A stretch of 64,000 bases of DNA from Amycolatopsis sp. WQ 127309 (GCF_023023025.1 NZ_CP095481.1:9809001-9873000); one strand, 5' to 3'; positions 16,901-26,343 are shown, counted from the first letter of the stretch. The notes: generated by a model not told the origin, from the sequence alone. Translations and numbers: made by a program.

Positions 16901-18890
16901 CGTCGTCGACGACTGGACGTCGTTGCTGGGCCGCGTGACCGCACCACGGGACGCCGCGCCGCGCGCGGACACGAGGAGGGACACCATGACAGCCCCAGCA
17001 CGAGACGCCGGGACGGACCGGTGGAACGACACCGCGGCGGACTTCCCCCGCAACACCACGCTGCACGAACTGGTGCGCGCGGCCCTGCGCCGCGAACCGG
17101 AGACCGTCGCCGTGGTCGCCGGCGACCGGGTCCTGACCCGCGGCGCCCTCGACTCGGCGACGGACGACCTGGCGCGGCGGCTGCGCGAGCACGGCGTGAC
17201 GCCGGGAACGGTGGTCGGCGTGCTCGCGCGCCGGTCCCCGGAGCTGGTCGTGGCGCTGCTGGCGGTCCTCAAGGCAGGTGGCGCCTACGTGCCGCTGGAC
17301 CCCGAGTACCCGCCGGACCGGATCAGCATGATGGTCACCGACGTCGACGCCCCCGTCGTCCTGTGCCAGAAAGCGTTCGCGGACCTGGTACCCGCCGGGG
17401 TCACCGCACTGTCCCTGGACGACGCACCCCACGGTGAGCCCGGCGGGGAACCCTTCGCCGCGGCCGGGCCGCTCGATCCGGCCTACGTGATCTTCACCTC
17501 CGGGTCCACCGGCCGGCCGAAAGCCGTGGTGACCCAGCACCGCGCGATCTGCAACCGGCTGAACTGGATGCAGCGCCGCTTCCGGCTCGGCCCCGACGAC
17601 GTGGTCCTGCAGAAGACGTCGGCGGGGTTCGACGTCTCGGTGTGGGAGTTCTTCTGGCCGCTGCTCACCGGGGCGAAGCTGGTGCTGGCGCGCCCCGGCG
17701 GGCACCGCGACCCCGCCTACCTGCGCGACGTGGTCGTGGAGCACGGTGTCACGACCGTCCACTTCGTCCCGTCGATGCTGGCGGCCTTCCTCGACCAGGA
17801 GGACCTCCGCGAGTGCCGGTCGCTGCGCCGCACGATCTGCAGTGGCGAGGCCCTGCCGCCGGCCCTGGTCAACGACTTCCTCGCCCGGGTCCCCGGCGAG
17901 CTGCACAACCTCTACGGCCCCACGGAATCGGCGATCGACGTCAGCGCCTGGGAGTGCCGTCCCCTGCCCGGCGACGCCCGCGCGACACCGATCGGCCGGC
18001 CCATCGACAACGTCCAGCTCCACGTGCTCGGCGCTGACGGCCACCCCGTGCCGATCGGTACCGAGGGCGAGCTGCACATCGGCGGCGCCGGTCTGGCGCT
18101 GGGCTACCTGGGTCAGCCCGCCCTCACGGCGGACCGGTTCGTTCCGGACCCGTTCTCGCGGTCGGGCGGAAGGCTCTACCGCACCGGCGACATCGTGCGC
18201 CACCGCGACGACGGCGAACTCGAGTTCGTCGGCCGGCACGACGACCAGGTCAAGATCCGCGGCCAGCGCGTCGAGCTGGGAGAGATCGAGGCGGTGCTCG
18301 AGCGCCACCCCCGGGTCGCGCGGGCGGCCGCGACGGTGCACGACCACCGGGTGCGGGCCCACGTCGTGCTCACCCCGGGCCCCGCACCGGCCGACGAGGA
18401 GCTCAGCACGCACGTACGTCGCGTCCTTCCCGACCACATGGTGCCCACCCGCTGGTCGGTGCTGGACGCGCTGCCCTTGACCACCAACGGCAAGGTGGAC
18501 CGCGCGGCCCTGCGCGCCGGCCCCGCGACGGCCGCGGCGGTTCCCGCGCCGGAGAGCGACCACGCCGTGGAAGACGTCCTCGCCGGGATCTGGTCGCTCG
18601 TGCTGGACCTGCCCGAACTGGGTCACGAGCAGGACCTGTTCGCCTCCGGCGCGCACTCGCTGAACACGTTGCGGGCCCGGGCGCGGATCACGTTCGCGCT
18701 GCACACCGAGCTGCCCATCCGGACCTACTTCGAATCCCGGACGATCAGCCAGCAGGCCCGCCGGTTGCGGGAACAAGCCGGCCCGGCCTCGGTGATCGAC
18801 GAGCGGGCACGCGCGATCCGCGCGCTGCCGGCGATGGACGAGGCCGACTGGGTCCGCGCGGTCGCCGAGATCACCACGGAGGTGGGCTGA
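13935..18890 (+). CDS. Nonribosomal peptide synthetase, A-T-C-A-T
   Basis: A 1651-aa initiating NRPS. The ATG at 13935 with AAGGGGA upstream is preferred to 13875 because the A domain starts there. Domains: A1 about 1-480 (VHTSGTTGTPKGV core); T1 with LGGDSL near 524; C1 about 585-1010 with HHIVWDE; A2 about 1035-1530 (IFTSGSTGRPKAV); T2 near 1570 with the variant core SGAHSL. Aligning by eye to the PheA pocket, A1 reads D-V-E-N-M-S-A-I-T and A2 D-V-W-H-I-S-L-I-D. The latter is the serine code; the former has Glu at the third position, as in basic-residue pockets, but no exact match I know. Having no N-terminal C domain, it starts from a free amino acid. Confidence 0.92.
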   Translation: MPVNLSTLLSKQPSHSTAVVAGDRILTYGELDDRCELLARELDRRHVDAGEAIVVSCDERENALITLITCLKKGLNHVPLDPMAPAGVNAEICRDIGARLIVRDDEHGALKLDELPEPAPPPHNSPGTGDIAYTVHTSGTTGTPKGVRISRTALAAHLSSIRERFGVVPGDRVLWFAAPHVDVSIEQALLPLSVGAAVVLRDATPPGFADLAAQLARHQVTVANLPAGYWNAFALALRPGDVAACSGLRVMISGSERMSPRSVRVWQEKLPHVPLLNAYGPTECTITTTTYRVPDAFPEDATEVPIGSACGERSLHVVDEHLRRVPDGEPGELCVGGPLLADGYHGAPEATGTAFVPDPFSGTGHARMYRTGDLVRRSPAGDLVFLGRIDDQLKIRGFRVEPARTAHVLERHPAVRSCAVLGRATPGGGVALVAHVVAPECDAAELLAYAQKKLPPPQVPRIHLLDALPLTADGKLDRSALPPLVHEPSPATPGELTATEAQLAAVWREVLDVEHVGPGDNFFTLGGDSLGALTTIARLTEKYGADVPAQAVFSAATLADLAAELDQVSPPAAGPVPEARTPDRKHLLSSGQESLWFLDRWAPDSPVYNVPWCFHLRGPVDPAVLEESLNAVVRRHAPLRTVFPDSWGEPRRSELPELRVALDQHDLREAPGDAAAGIIRSAARAPFDLARGPLVRTALLRRGDEESDLLVVVHHIVWDELSLAVFEAELAEFYAAGTGGRTPEPPPLSRRYQDFIELRADKAETAAFHDDVAYWRRRLTGPAPAPDLGPDLRHPADQSYRGDTVAFVVDAGTTRRVRALARAEGVTTFLVLATACAVVLGERARREDLVIGTPVTGRPAGFDGLIGYFVNLIALRFDLSGNPGFRTLLQRVRATVLPDFGHQDVPFDVVERAVQNHEGNREPLVRIAFEMHTHEHRDIRLGPVTGTRELVPTGTAKFDLGWQVTDHGDELDGVVEFSSDLFDRDAARAVVDDWTSLLGRVTAPRDAAPRADTRRDTMTAPARDAGTDRWNDTAADFPRNTTLHELVRAALRREPETVAVVAGDRVLTRGALDSATDDLARRLREHGVTPGTVVGVLARRSPELVVALLAVLKAGGAYVPLDPEYPPDRISMMVTDVDAPVVLCQKAFADLVPAGVTALSLDDAPHGEPGGEPFAAAGPLDPAYVIFTSGSTGRPKAVVTQHRAICNRLNWMQRRFRLGPDDVVLQKTSAGFDVSVWEFFWPLLTGAKLVLARPGGHRDPAYLRDVVVEHGVTTVHFVPSMLAAFLDQEDLRECRSLRRTICSGEALPPALVNDFLARVPGELHNLYGPTESAIDVSAWECRPLPGDARATPIGRPIDNVQLHVLGADGHPVPIGTEGELHIGGAGLALGYLGQPALTADRFVPDPFSRSGGRLYRTGDIVRHRDDGELEFVGRHDDQVKIRGQRVELGEIEAVLERHPRVARAAATVHDHRVRAHVVLTPGPAPADEELSTHVRRVLPDHMVPTRWSVLDALPLTTNGKVDRAALRAGPATAAAVPAPESDHAVEDVLAGIWSLVLDLPELGHEQDLFASGAHSLNTLRARARITFALHTELPIRTYFESRTISQQARRLREQAGPASVIDERARAIRALPAMDEADWVRAVAEITTEVG

Positions 18891-18891
18891 G

Positions 18892-21800
18892 ATGACCGGC
18901 ACGTGGACACCCGTGACGAAGGCCGGCGCCACCACCGGCCCGCTGTCCTCGGGCCAGCGCTCGCTGTGGTTCCTCGACAGCTTCGCCCCGGGCACGGCGA
19001 CCTACAACATCCCCTGGGCCCTGCGGTTGCGCGGACCGCTCGACGTCGGCCTGCTGCAGCGGTGCCTCGACACCGTGGTGCAGCGGCACGAAGCCCTCCG
19101 GACCACCTTCTCCGGCGCGTCGGGCGAACCGCGCCAAGTGGTGCACCCGGCGGTGCCCGTGCCGATCCGGGAGTACGACGTCAGCGCGGAACCCGACCCC
19201 GCGGCCGCGGCGGCCGCGCGCCTGGAAAGCGTGACGCAGCAGGGATTCGACCTCGACCGCGGCCCGCTGCTGCGCGCGGCGCTCGTGCGCGAGCAGCCCG
19301 GGGAAGCGACCCTGCTGGTGGTGTTCCACCACATCGTGTTCGACGAACTGTCGACCACGGTCTTCGAGCGTGAGCTGAGCACGTTCTACACCGCCGCGGC
19401 GACCGGGGTGCTCCCGCGGCCACCGGTGGCGCAGTACCTCGACTACGCCGGCCGGCAGCGGGACCTCGTCGCGGCCCCGGAGGCGAAAGCCGGGCTGGAT
19501 CGGTGGCGCGACCGGCTCGACGGGGCGCCGACCGTCCTGGAACTGCCCGCCGACCGGCCGCGCCCGACGATGCGGACGTTCGCCGGCGCCACCTCGTCCG
19601 CCGACGTGCCGGCACCGGTCGCGGCCCGGGTACGCGCACTGGCGATCGCCGAAGGCACCACCACGTACGTGGTCCTGCTCGCCGCCTTCGCCGCCCTGCT
19701 GCGACACGACACCGGGCAGGAGGACCTCGTGATCGGCAGCCCGGTCGCGGGCCGGGACCGCTTCGAGTGGGAAGACCTGATCGGCTACTTCGTGAACATG
19801 CTCCCGCTGCGCGTGGACGCCGGCGGTGACCCGGCGTTCCAGGACCTGGTCCGCCGGGTCAACCACGCCGTGCTGGACGACCTCGACCACCAGGACGTGC
19901 CCTTCGAGTCCATTGTGGACGCCGTGCTCGCCGACCGGCCGGCCGACCACTCACCGCTGGCGCAGGTCGTGTTCGGGATGCACGACGAGCGCACCGCGCA
20001 CGAGGAGATCGTCCTCGGACCGGTGCGCGGCACGCGCTTGTCCCTGGACACCGCGACGGCCAAGTTCGACCTCATCTGGTCGGTGTCGGACCGCGGCACC
20101 GGACTCGGGGTGGACGTCGAGTACGACACGGCCCTGTTCGACGAAGCCACGATCGGCCGCACCGTGCAGCGGTGGCTGCTGCTGCTCGACGCCGTCACCC
20201 GGGACCCGCGCGCGCCGATCGGCGCCGCCGACCTGCTCACCGCCGCCGACCGCGCGATCGTCGACCCCGTCGCCCCCGCTCCGGCCCGGGCGACGGTGCC
20301 GCTGCACACCCGCTTCGAGCGGGTCGCGGCCCGCTACCCCGAGCGCACCGCCGTCTCCGCGAACGGCGACTCGCTGACCTACGCCCAGCTCGACGCCGGA
20401 GCGAACCGGGTCGCGCACCGGCTGCGCGCGCTCGGCGTCGAACCGGGCGAACGGGTGGGGCTGCGCCTCGAACCGTCCACGGCGCAGGTCGAGGCCGTGC
20501 TCGGGGTGCTCAAAGCCGGCGCCGCCTACGTGCCGGTGAACACCGTCGACCCGGCCGAACGAGCGGACCTGGTCTTCGCCGACGCCGGGGTCCGGCTCGT
20601 CCTGTCCGACGAGGACCTGCGGGCGGCCGCGGCCGCGGAGCCGGCCGGCGACCCCGGCGTCCCCGTCTCCGCGCACGATCCGGCCTACGTCATCTACACC
20701 TCCGGCTCCACCGGGCGTCCGAAGGGCGTCGAGGTGACGCACCACAATGTGGCGTCGCTGTTCGACGCGACGTCACCGGAGTTCCGGCTCGGCGCCGACG
20801 ACGTCTGGACCGTGTTCCACTCCTACGCCTTCGACTTCTCGGTCTGGGAGCTGTGGGGCGCGCTGCTGCACGGGGCCCGCGCGGTGCTGGTGCCGTTCGC
20901 CGTCAGTCGTACGCCGGGCGAGTTCGCCCGGCTGCTGGCCGACGAGCGGGTCACCGTGCTCAGCCAGACCCCCTCGGCCCTGGGGCAGCTCACGGCCGCG
21001 CTGGCCGAGCGGCCGCGGGCGCTGCCGGACCTCAGGCTCGTGGTGCTCGGCGGCGAGGCCCTGCGCCCGCACCACGTCGCCGGCTGGTTCCGGCACGCCG
21101 ACGCGCCGGACGCCCGGCTGTGCAACATGTACGGCATCACCGAGACCACCGTGCACGTGACCCGGCACGACATCGGCAGCCCCGCGGACTTCCCCGCCGG
21201 TGTGATCGGCCGGCCGCTGCCGCACCTGTCGGTCGCCGTGCTCACCCCGGCCGGGAAGCCGGCACCGATCGGGATCACCGGGGAGATGGTCGTCGGCGGC
21301 GCGGGCGTCGCCAACGGGTACGTGCGCAACCCCGGGCTGACCGCCCGGCGGTTCGTCAGCAGCCCCGTCGCCGGTGACGATTCCACGTGGTACCGCTCGG
21401 GCGACCTCGCCCGCTGGCGGGCCGACGGCACCCTCGAGTACCGCGGCCGATCCGACCACCAGGTCAAGATCCGCGGGTTCCGGATCGAGCCCGGCGAGAT
21501 CGAGCACGTCCTCGCCCAACACCCCGCCGTCACCGGCTGCGCGGTGCTGCCCCGGACCGAGCCGGGCGGCCCGAACCAGTACCTGGTCGCCTACGCGGCC
21601 GTCGGCGGCACGCACACCACCGCGGCCGAACTGCGGGCCCACCTCGTCTCCCGGCTCCCCGCGCACCTCGTCCCGGCGGTGATCACCCCGCTGGACACCC
21701 TGCCGCTGACCGCCAACGGCAAGGTCGACCACGCGGCTCTGCCCGCCGCGGCGCGGACACCGGACGAGCCGGACCGCCACGAGCCACCCCGCACGGAGCG

Positions 21801-23388
21801 GGAACGGCTGCTGGCCCGGGTGTGGCAGGACGTGCTGGGCGTGGAGCAGGTCGGGCGGACCGACAACTTCTTCGAGCTCGGCGGTGACTCCATCCGCAGC
21901 GTGGACGTCGCGGGCCGGATGCGCAACCACGGGTACGACCTGAGCCTGACGGCCTTGTTCGCCAGCCCGGTGCTGGCCGATCTCGCCGCCGCGGCCGCCC
22001 CGGCGGGGGCGGCCGGGGACGCGGTCCCGAGCGCGGCGTTCGACCTGGTCCCCGCCGGCGACCGGGCGCTGCTGCCGGCCGGGGTGGTCGACGCCTACCC
22101 GATGACGTCCATGCAGCTGGCGATGGTCTACCACATGGAGCTGGAACCGGACCGCAGTCCGTACCAGAACGTGAACAGCTACCGCATGTCCGGCGCTTTC
22201 GACGAGGACGCCATGAGCGCCGCGCTCGCCGAGGTCACCACCCGCCACCCCGTGCTGCGGACGTCGTTCGACCTGGTCTCCTCCAGCGTGCCGATGCAGC
22301 TCGTGCACGAGAGCGCCACCGTCGACCTCACCGTCGAGGACCTGCGCGACCTCGACGCGTCCGCACAGCACGCGCGCGTGGTCGAGCTCGCCGACCGCGA
22401 ATGGTCCAAACCATTCGACATGACGTCCGCGCCGATGCTGCGGGTGTTCATCCAGCGGCTCGCCACCGGCACCTACCAGTTCACCCTCGTCGAGCACCAC
22501 GCCATCCTCGACGGCTGGAGCTTCACCTCCCTGCTCGCCGAGCTCCTGCGCCGGCACGCCGAACTGCGCGACAACCCCGGACCACGTCCGGCGCCCGCGC
22601 CCGTCACGTCGTTCCGCGACTACGTCGCGCTCGAACGGGCCGCGGCCGAGTCCGCCGGCTCGCAGCGGTTCTGGGCCGAACGGCTGTCCGGCGTCCGGCC
22701 GACCACGCTGCCCCGCACCGGCAGCACCGACGCCCGCCCGGCCGACTCCGGGGTGCTGGAGCGGGAAATCCCCGAAGCGCTGGGCGCCCGGCTGCGACGG
22801 TTCGCGGCCGAGCACGGCGTCGGGGTCAAGAGCGCCGCGCTGGCCGCGCACGTCGTGGCGCTGGCCAAGCTCACCGGGGACCGGGAAATCGTCACGGGGC
22901 TGACCGTGAACGGACGTCCGGAGGACGACACCGGCACCGACGCGAAAGGCGTGTTCCTCAACACCGTCCCCATCCGGGCCACGCCGGGGCCGGACTGGCC
23001 CACCCTGGTGCGGGACCTGCACCGGCAGGAGACCGAGCTGCTCCCGCACCGGCGCACCCCCCACGGCGAGATCATCCGGCACCTGGCCGGCCCCGCACTG
23101 GAGTGCAGCTTCACGTTCAACCGGTTCCACGCCCTCGGCACACTGTCCACAACGGACGTCTCGATCATCGACCCGCGCCTGGGTGTGGAACCGACCGTGC
23201 GCCGCGAGCCGAACCACTTCCCGCTCAACGTCGCGCTCGTCCAGGACCCCGGCTCGGACCGGTCGCTGCTGATCGCCGACAGCGGCACCCAGGCCCTGTC
23301 CCCGGGGCAGCTGCGCCGCTACGCCGCCGACTACGCCGCCGCCGTGGACGCCATGACCGGCACCCCGTGGTCACCCCCGCTGACCTGA
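18892..23388 (+). CDS. Nonribosomal peptide synthetase, C-A-T-C(terminal)
   Basis: A 1498-aa protein beginning just after the preceding stop. Domains: C2 about 10-430 with HHIVFDE; A3 about 450-950 with IYTSGSTGRPKGV and FDFSVWE; T3 with LGGDSI near residue 996; and a second, terminal condensation domain about 1065-1490 with YPMTSMQLAMVYH and intact HHAILDG. It lacks the EGHGRE motif of epimerases. The A3 pocket reads by eye D-F-W-S-V-G-M-V-H, two positions from the threonine code DFWNIGMVH, so Thr or a relative is likely. There is no thioesterase; the terminal C domain probably releases the chain, by cyclisation or by condensation with a free nucleophile. Confidence 0.92.
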   Translation: MTGTWTPVTKAGATTGPLSSGQRSLWFLDSFAPGTATYNIPWALRLRGPLDVGLLQRCLDTVVQRHEALRTTFSGASGEPRQVVHPAVPVPIREYDVSAEPDPAAAAAARLESVTQQGFDLDRGPLLRAALVREQPGEATLLVVFHHIVFDELSTTVFERELSTFYTAAATGVLPRPPVAQYLDYAGRQRDLVAAPEAKAGLDRWRDRLDGAPTVLELPADRPRPTMRTFAGATSSADVPAPVAARVRALAIAEGTTTYVVLLAAFAALLRHDTGQEDLVIGSPVAGRDRFEWEDLIGYFVNMLPLRVDAGGDPAFQDLVRRVNHAVLDDLDHQDVPFESIVDAVLADRPADHSPLAQVVFGMHDERTAHEEIVLGPVRGTRLSLDTATAKFDLIWSVSDRGTGLGVDVEYDTALFDEATIGRTVQRWLLLLDAVTRDPRAPIGAADLLTAADRAIVDPVAPAPARATVPLHTRFERVAARYPERTAVSANGDSLTYAQLDAGANRVAHRLRALGVEPGERVGLRLEPSTAQVEAVLGVLKAGAAYVPVNTVDPAERADLVFADAGVRLVLSDEDLRAAAAAEPAGDPGVPVSAHDPAYVIYTSGSTGRPKGVEVTHHNVASLFDATSPEFRLGADDVWTVFHSYAFDFSVWELWGALLHGARAVLVPFAVSRTPGEFARLLADERVTVLSQTPSALGQLTAALAERPRALPDLRLVVLGGEALRPHHVAGWFRHADAPDARLCNMYGITETTVHVTRHDIGSPADFPAGVIGRPLPHLSVAVLTPAGKPAPIGITGEMVVGGAGVANGYVRNPGLTARRFVSSPVAGDDSTWYRSGDLARWRADGTLEYRGRSDHQVKIRGFRIEPGEIEHVLAQHPAVTGCAVLPRTEPGGPNQYLVAYAAVGGTHTTAAELRAHLVSRLPAHLVPAVITPLDTLPLTANGKVDHAALPAAARTPDEPDRHEPPRTERERLLARVWQDVLGVEQVGRTDNFFELGGDSIRSVDVAGRMRNHGYDLSLTALFASPVLADLAAAAAPAGAAGDAVPSAAFDLVPAGDRALLPAGVVDAYPMTSMQLAMVYHMELEPDRSPYQNVNSYRMSGAFDEDAMSAALAEVTTRHPVLRTSFDLVSSSVPMQLVHESATVDLTVEDLRDLDASAQHARVVELADREWSKPFDMTSAPMLRVFIQRLATGTYQFTLVEHHAILDGWSFTSLLAELLRRHAELRDNPGPRPAPAPVTSFRDYVALERAAAESAGSQRFWAERLSGVRPTTLPRTGSTDARPADSGVLEREIPEALGARLRRFAAEHGVGVKSAALAAHVVALAKLTGDREIVTGLTVNGRPEDDTGTDAKGVFLNTVPIRATPGPDWPTLVRDLHRQETELLPHRRTPHGEIIRHLAGPALECSFTFNRFHALGTLSTTDVSIIDPRLGVEPTVRREPNHFPLNVALVQDPGSDRSLLIADSGTQALSPGQLRRYAADYAAAVDAMTGTPWSPPLT

Positions 23389-23408
23389 CCAGCTCCGGAG
23401 GATCTCCC

Positions 23409-23609
23409 ATGCACGACAACCGACAGTTCGCCGTCGTCGTCGACGACCACGACCGGTACTCCGTCTGGCCCGCGGACGCGGAACCGCCGACCGGCTGGCG
23501 CGCCACCGGCCCCACCGGAACCCGCCCGGAGTGCCTGGAGCACATCGACCGGGTGTGGACGGGCCTGCACCCCGGGTCGCTGCGCGCCGCGAGCGGGACG
23601 TCCCGCTGA
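23409..23609 (+). CDS. MbtH-like NRPS adenylation partner
   Basis: A 66-aa MbtH-family protein. It keeps the family core: FAVVVDDHDRYSVWP, PTGWRATGPTG, then ECLEHIDRVWTGLHPGSLR, with the conserved Ser-x-Trp-Pro and the two tryptophans that grip an adenylation domain. It starts 20 bp after the NRPS stop behind GGAGGATCT. MbtH proteins bind and activate A domains; with two synthetases just upstream, it most likely serves this assembly line. The acronym gene name is not specific, so no symbol is given. Confidence 0.93.
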   Translation: MHDNRQFAVVVDDHDRYSVWPADAEPPTGWRATGPTGTRPECLEHIDRVWTGLHPGSLRAASGTSR

Positions 23610-23651
23610 TGCCCGGATCCGCCGCCGCCGGCGGGCCGGGAGGAGGGTGAG

Positions 23652-24869
23652 ATGCTGCGCGATCCCGCGTTCCGCGTGCTCTTCTGCTTCCAGGTGCTGA
23701 CCGGCTTCGCCAGCAACAGCCTGTTCCTCTCGCTGGGCGTGTGGGCGAAGGACCTGACCGGCAGCAACTCCGCGGCGGGACTGGTGTTCTTCTGCGTGGT
23801 GCTGCCCGTGGCCTTCGGTCCGCTGGTCGGCTACGCCGTGGACCACCTCCGCCGCAAATCGGTGCTGCTGACCGTCAACTGCGCCGCCGTGGTCCTGGTG
23901 CCGTCCCTGCTGCTGGTGCGCGCGGCGGCGGATCTGTGGCTGATCTACGTCGTGGCCGGCGCGTACGGCCTCGCCGCGGTGTTCCTGCGGTCGGCCCAGG
24001 CCGGGGTGCTCAAGACGGTCATCGCCCACGACGACCTGGCCGTCGCCAACGCCTACCTGCGCTCGGCCGGCGAGGTGATGCGGGTCGTCAGTCCCCTGTT
24101 CGGTGTCGGGCTGTACGCCTTCCTCGGCGGACACGCGCTGGCGCTCGTCGTCGCGGCGGTGTTCCTGCTGGCCGCCGTGACGTTGCGCCGGCTGCGGATC
24201 ACCGAGGCCGCACCCGGGTCCACCGGCGCCCCGCAGAGCGTGGTGCGCCGGATCGGGGCCGGGCTGACCCACCTGTGGTCGCAGCCGCGGCTGGTGGTGA
24301 TGACGACCGCGATCGGCCTCGCGTTCGGGGTCGTCGGGTTCTTCGACAGCTCGGACTTCGCCGTCGTCGGCGAAGGGCTCGGCAAGCCCGCGTCGTTCCT
24401 GGGGGTGCTCACCAGCGTCCAGGGCGTCGGCAGCGTGGCCGGCGGCGTCACCGCGGCCCTGCTGATCCGGCGGCTCGGCGAGACCGCGACCTCCGGGGCG
24501 GGCCTGGTGGCGATGGCCCTGGGCGCGCTCGGCATGACGCAGCACGCGCCGGCCGTGGTGTTCGCCGCGTTCGCCGCGTTCGGCGTCGGGGTGCCCTGGC
24601 TCGTCGTCGGCTACACCACCGCCTGGCAACGGGACACGCCGTCGCACCTCGTCGGCCGGGTCGCCACCGCCGCCGACCTGTCCATCCTGGGACCGCAGGC
24701 GCTGTCCATCCCGATCGGCGCGCTGCTCATCGAAGTCGTGCCCTACCGCGTGCTGCTGACCGTCTGCTTCGCCGTGCTGCTCGCCGCCGGCGTCACCCTG
24801 ACCGTGCGGCGCCGGACCGGGGTCCGGCCCGGCGCCACCCCGGAAAGTTCCTCGTCCACCCCCAGTTAG
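23652..24869 (+). CDS. MFS transporter, probable peptide exporter
   Basis: A 405-aa major facilitator protein with about twelve hydrophobic segments. The loop 2-3 signature appears as YAVDHLRRKSVLL, and the first helix begins FRVLFCFQVLTGFASNSLFLSLGVW. The central cytoplasmic loop (around 175-210) is charged, and a short hydrophilic tail follows the last helix. It sits between the MbtH and methyltransferase genes of the NRPS operon with short spacing, so export of or self-protection against the peptide is the likely role. Family members of this non-DHA1/DHA2-like group are not substrate-predictable from sequence. Confidence 0.85.
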   Translation: MLRDPAFRVLFCFQVLTGFASNSLFLSLGVWAKDLTGSNSAAGLVFFCVVLPVAFGPLVGYAVDHLRRKSVLLTVNCAAVVLVPSLLLVRAAADLWLIYVVAGAYGLAAVFLRSAQAGVLKTVIAHDDLAVANAYLRSAGEVMRVVSPLFGVGLYAFLGGHALALVVAAVFLLAAVTLRRLRITEAAPGSTGAPQSVVRRIGAGLTHLWSQPRLVVMTTAIGLAFGVVGFFDSSDFAVVGEGLGKPASFLGVLTSVQGVGSVAGGVTAALLIRRLGETATSGAGLVAMALGALGMTQHAPAVVFAAFAAFGVGVPWLVVGYTTAWQRDTPSHLVGRVATAADLSILGPQALSIPIGALLIEVVPYRVLLTVCFAVLLAAGVTLTVRRRTGVRPGATPESSSSTPS

Positions 24870-24881
24870 GAGTCCACGACC

Positions 24882-25556
24882 ATGTCCCGTCAGAAAGGCA
24901 CCGGCCCCGGCGCGTTCAGCCCCGAAGGCGACCCCGTCGAGCTGTACTCCATCCTCCGCGCCGGCCGCACGCCCGACGTCGTCGACAGCGCGCTGCCGCC
25001 GTCGGCGTCCGTGCTCGAACTCGGCGCCGGCGCCGGCCGGCTGACCCACCCGCTCGTTGCCCGCGGCCACCACGTCACCGCCGTCGACCACAGCGCCGAG
25101 ATGCTCGGCCACATCCACGGCGCCGAAACGGTGTGCGCCGAGATCGTCGACCTCGACCTCGGCACCCGGTTCGACGCGGTCGTGCTCGGCTCGTGCCTGG
25201 TCAACCTCACCGACGCCGAGGTGCGCTACGAGATGCTCGCCACCGCGCGACGGCACGTGCGCGACGGCGGCCAGGTCATCATCGAACGCGCCCTGCCCGA
25301 GTGGTTCACCGGAGCCGGTGAGCCACGGGAGTGGGACGAGCTGACCGCGACGCTCGTGCGGGCCGAGCACCTCACCCCGAACCTGGTGCGCGCGCTCATG
25401 CACTACAGCTGGCGGGGCCGGGAATGGACCCACCTGCAACACGTGCAGTTCCTCGACGACGCCGAGCTGGACGTCTACCTCAAGGCCACCGGGCTGAGCC
25501 GCACCGGCTGGCTCACCGACGACATGTCCTGGTGCACCACCACGCCCACGAGCTGA
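24882..25556 (+). CDS. Class I SAM-dependent methyltransferase
   Basis: A 224-aa protein with the Rossmann methyltransferase motifs: motif I VLELGAGAGRLTHPL (about 46-60), post-I acidic residue VTAVDHSAEML, motif II region FDAVVLGSCLVNL and motif III GGQVIIERA. It starts 12 bp after the exporter stop with TTAGGAG as ribosome site. It lies inside the NRPS operon and so probably tailors the peptide (O-, N- or C-methyl). The amino-acid side cannot be deduced, and no methyltransferase domain is embedded in the synthetases themselves. Confidence 0.85.
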   Translation: MSRQKGTGPGAFSPEGDPVELYSILRAGRTPDVVDSALPPSASVLELGAGAGRLTHPLVARGHHVTAVDHSAEMLGHIHGAETVCAEIVDLDLGTRFDAVVLGSCLVNLTDAEVRYEMLATARRHVRDGGQVIIERALPEWFTGAGEPREWDELTATLVRAEHLTPNLVRALMHYSWRGREWTHLQHVQFLDDAELDVYLKATGLSRTGWLTDDMSWCTTTPTS

Positions 25557-25581
25557 CGAGCCTCCACAAAGGAGTGAGACC

Positions 25582-26343
25582 GTGCCGAACCCGGCCACCC
25601 GGGGTGACTGGTTCTGGTTGCCCGCACCCCGACCGGACGCCGCTGTCCGGCTCTACTGCTTCCCGCACGCCGGCGGCGACGCACCGGCGTTCGCCGGCCT
25701 CGCCCACGAGCTGCCCGGCGAGGTCGAGGTCTGGGCCCTGCGCATGCCCGGCCGGGCCGGGCGGGCGCACCACCCGCCACCCCCGACGTTCGACGCACTC
25801 CTGGACTCGGTCACGCACGCGGTGGCGTCCTCGCTCGACCGGCCGTGGGCCGTGCTCGGGCAGAGCATCGGCGGGCTGCTCGCCTACGAGACCGCCCGCA
25901 CCCTGGCACCGGTGTCCGCGCCGCTCGCCTGCACCGTGCTCGGGTTCGCCGCGCCACACACCCTCGACACACCGGGCGGCACGACCGCCGCCGACGCCGA
26001 CGAGCTCATCGAGTTCCTCCTCGGCGACGACGACCACGCGGCGGCGGTGCTGCGGCATCCGGTGCTGCGGGAGCACGCCCGCCGCGTGCTGCGCTCCGAC
26101 CTCGGTCTGCTCGACACCTACCGGCACCGCACCGAACCGGTCTACGCACACCCGCTGCACGTCGTGCGCGGCACCGGCGACACGTCGATGTCGCGCCAGG
26201 ACGCCGAGGCCTGGCGCGAGCTGTGCACCGGTCCCGTCACCACGACGGAGCTACCGGCGGGCCACCTGGTCCTGCAATCGGGCGAGGCGGCGGTGCGCGC
26301 CGTCGCCCGCGACACGACCGGACTGCTCACCGCGCGGCGCTGA
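25582..26343 (+). CDS. Type II (editing) thioesterase
   Basis: A 253-aa alpha/beta hydrolase of the GrsT/RifR kind. Signature elements are RLYCFPHAGGDAPAF at the N-terminus, the nucleophile elbow VLGQSIGGLLAYE (GxSxG), and the catalytic His in PAGHLVLQ near the C-terminus. The acid is probably in the RGTGDTS loop. The start is GTG at 25582 after AAAGGAG. Such enzymes hydrolyse mis-primed or stalled intermediates from carrier domains. Because the two synthetases lack an integrated thioesterase, a contribution to release cannot be excluded. Confidence 0.9.
   Translation: MPNPATRGDWFWLPAPRPDAAVRLYCFPHAGGDAPAFAGLAHELPGEVEVWALRMPGRAGRAHHPPPPTFDALLDSVTHAVASSLDRPWAVLGQSIGGLLAYETARTLAPVSAPLACTVLGFAAPHTLDTPGGTTAADADELIEFLLGDDDHAAAVLRHPVLREHARRVLRSDLGLLDTYRHRTEPVYAHPLHVVRGTGDTSMSRQDAEAWRELCTGPVTTTELPAGHLVLQSGEAAVRAVARDTTGLLTARR

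Noticed and set aside
13974..18995. Uninterrupted 1673-codon minus-strand frame opposite the first NRPS
   Set aside because: It mirrors the third-position GC bias of the plus-strand NRPS; its translation is Arg/Gly/Val-rich low-complexity text with no domains.
20773..23217. 814-codon minus-strand frame
   Set aside because: It is a shadow of the second NRPS gene.
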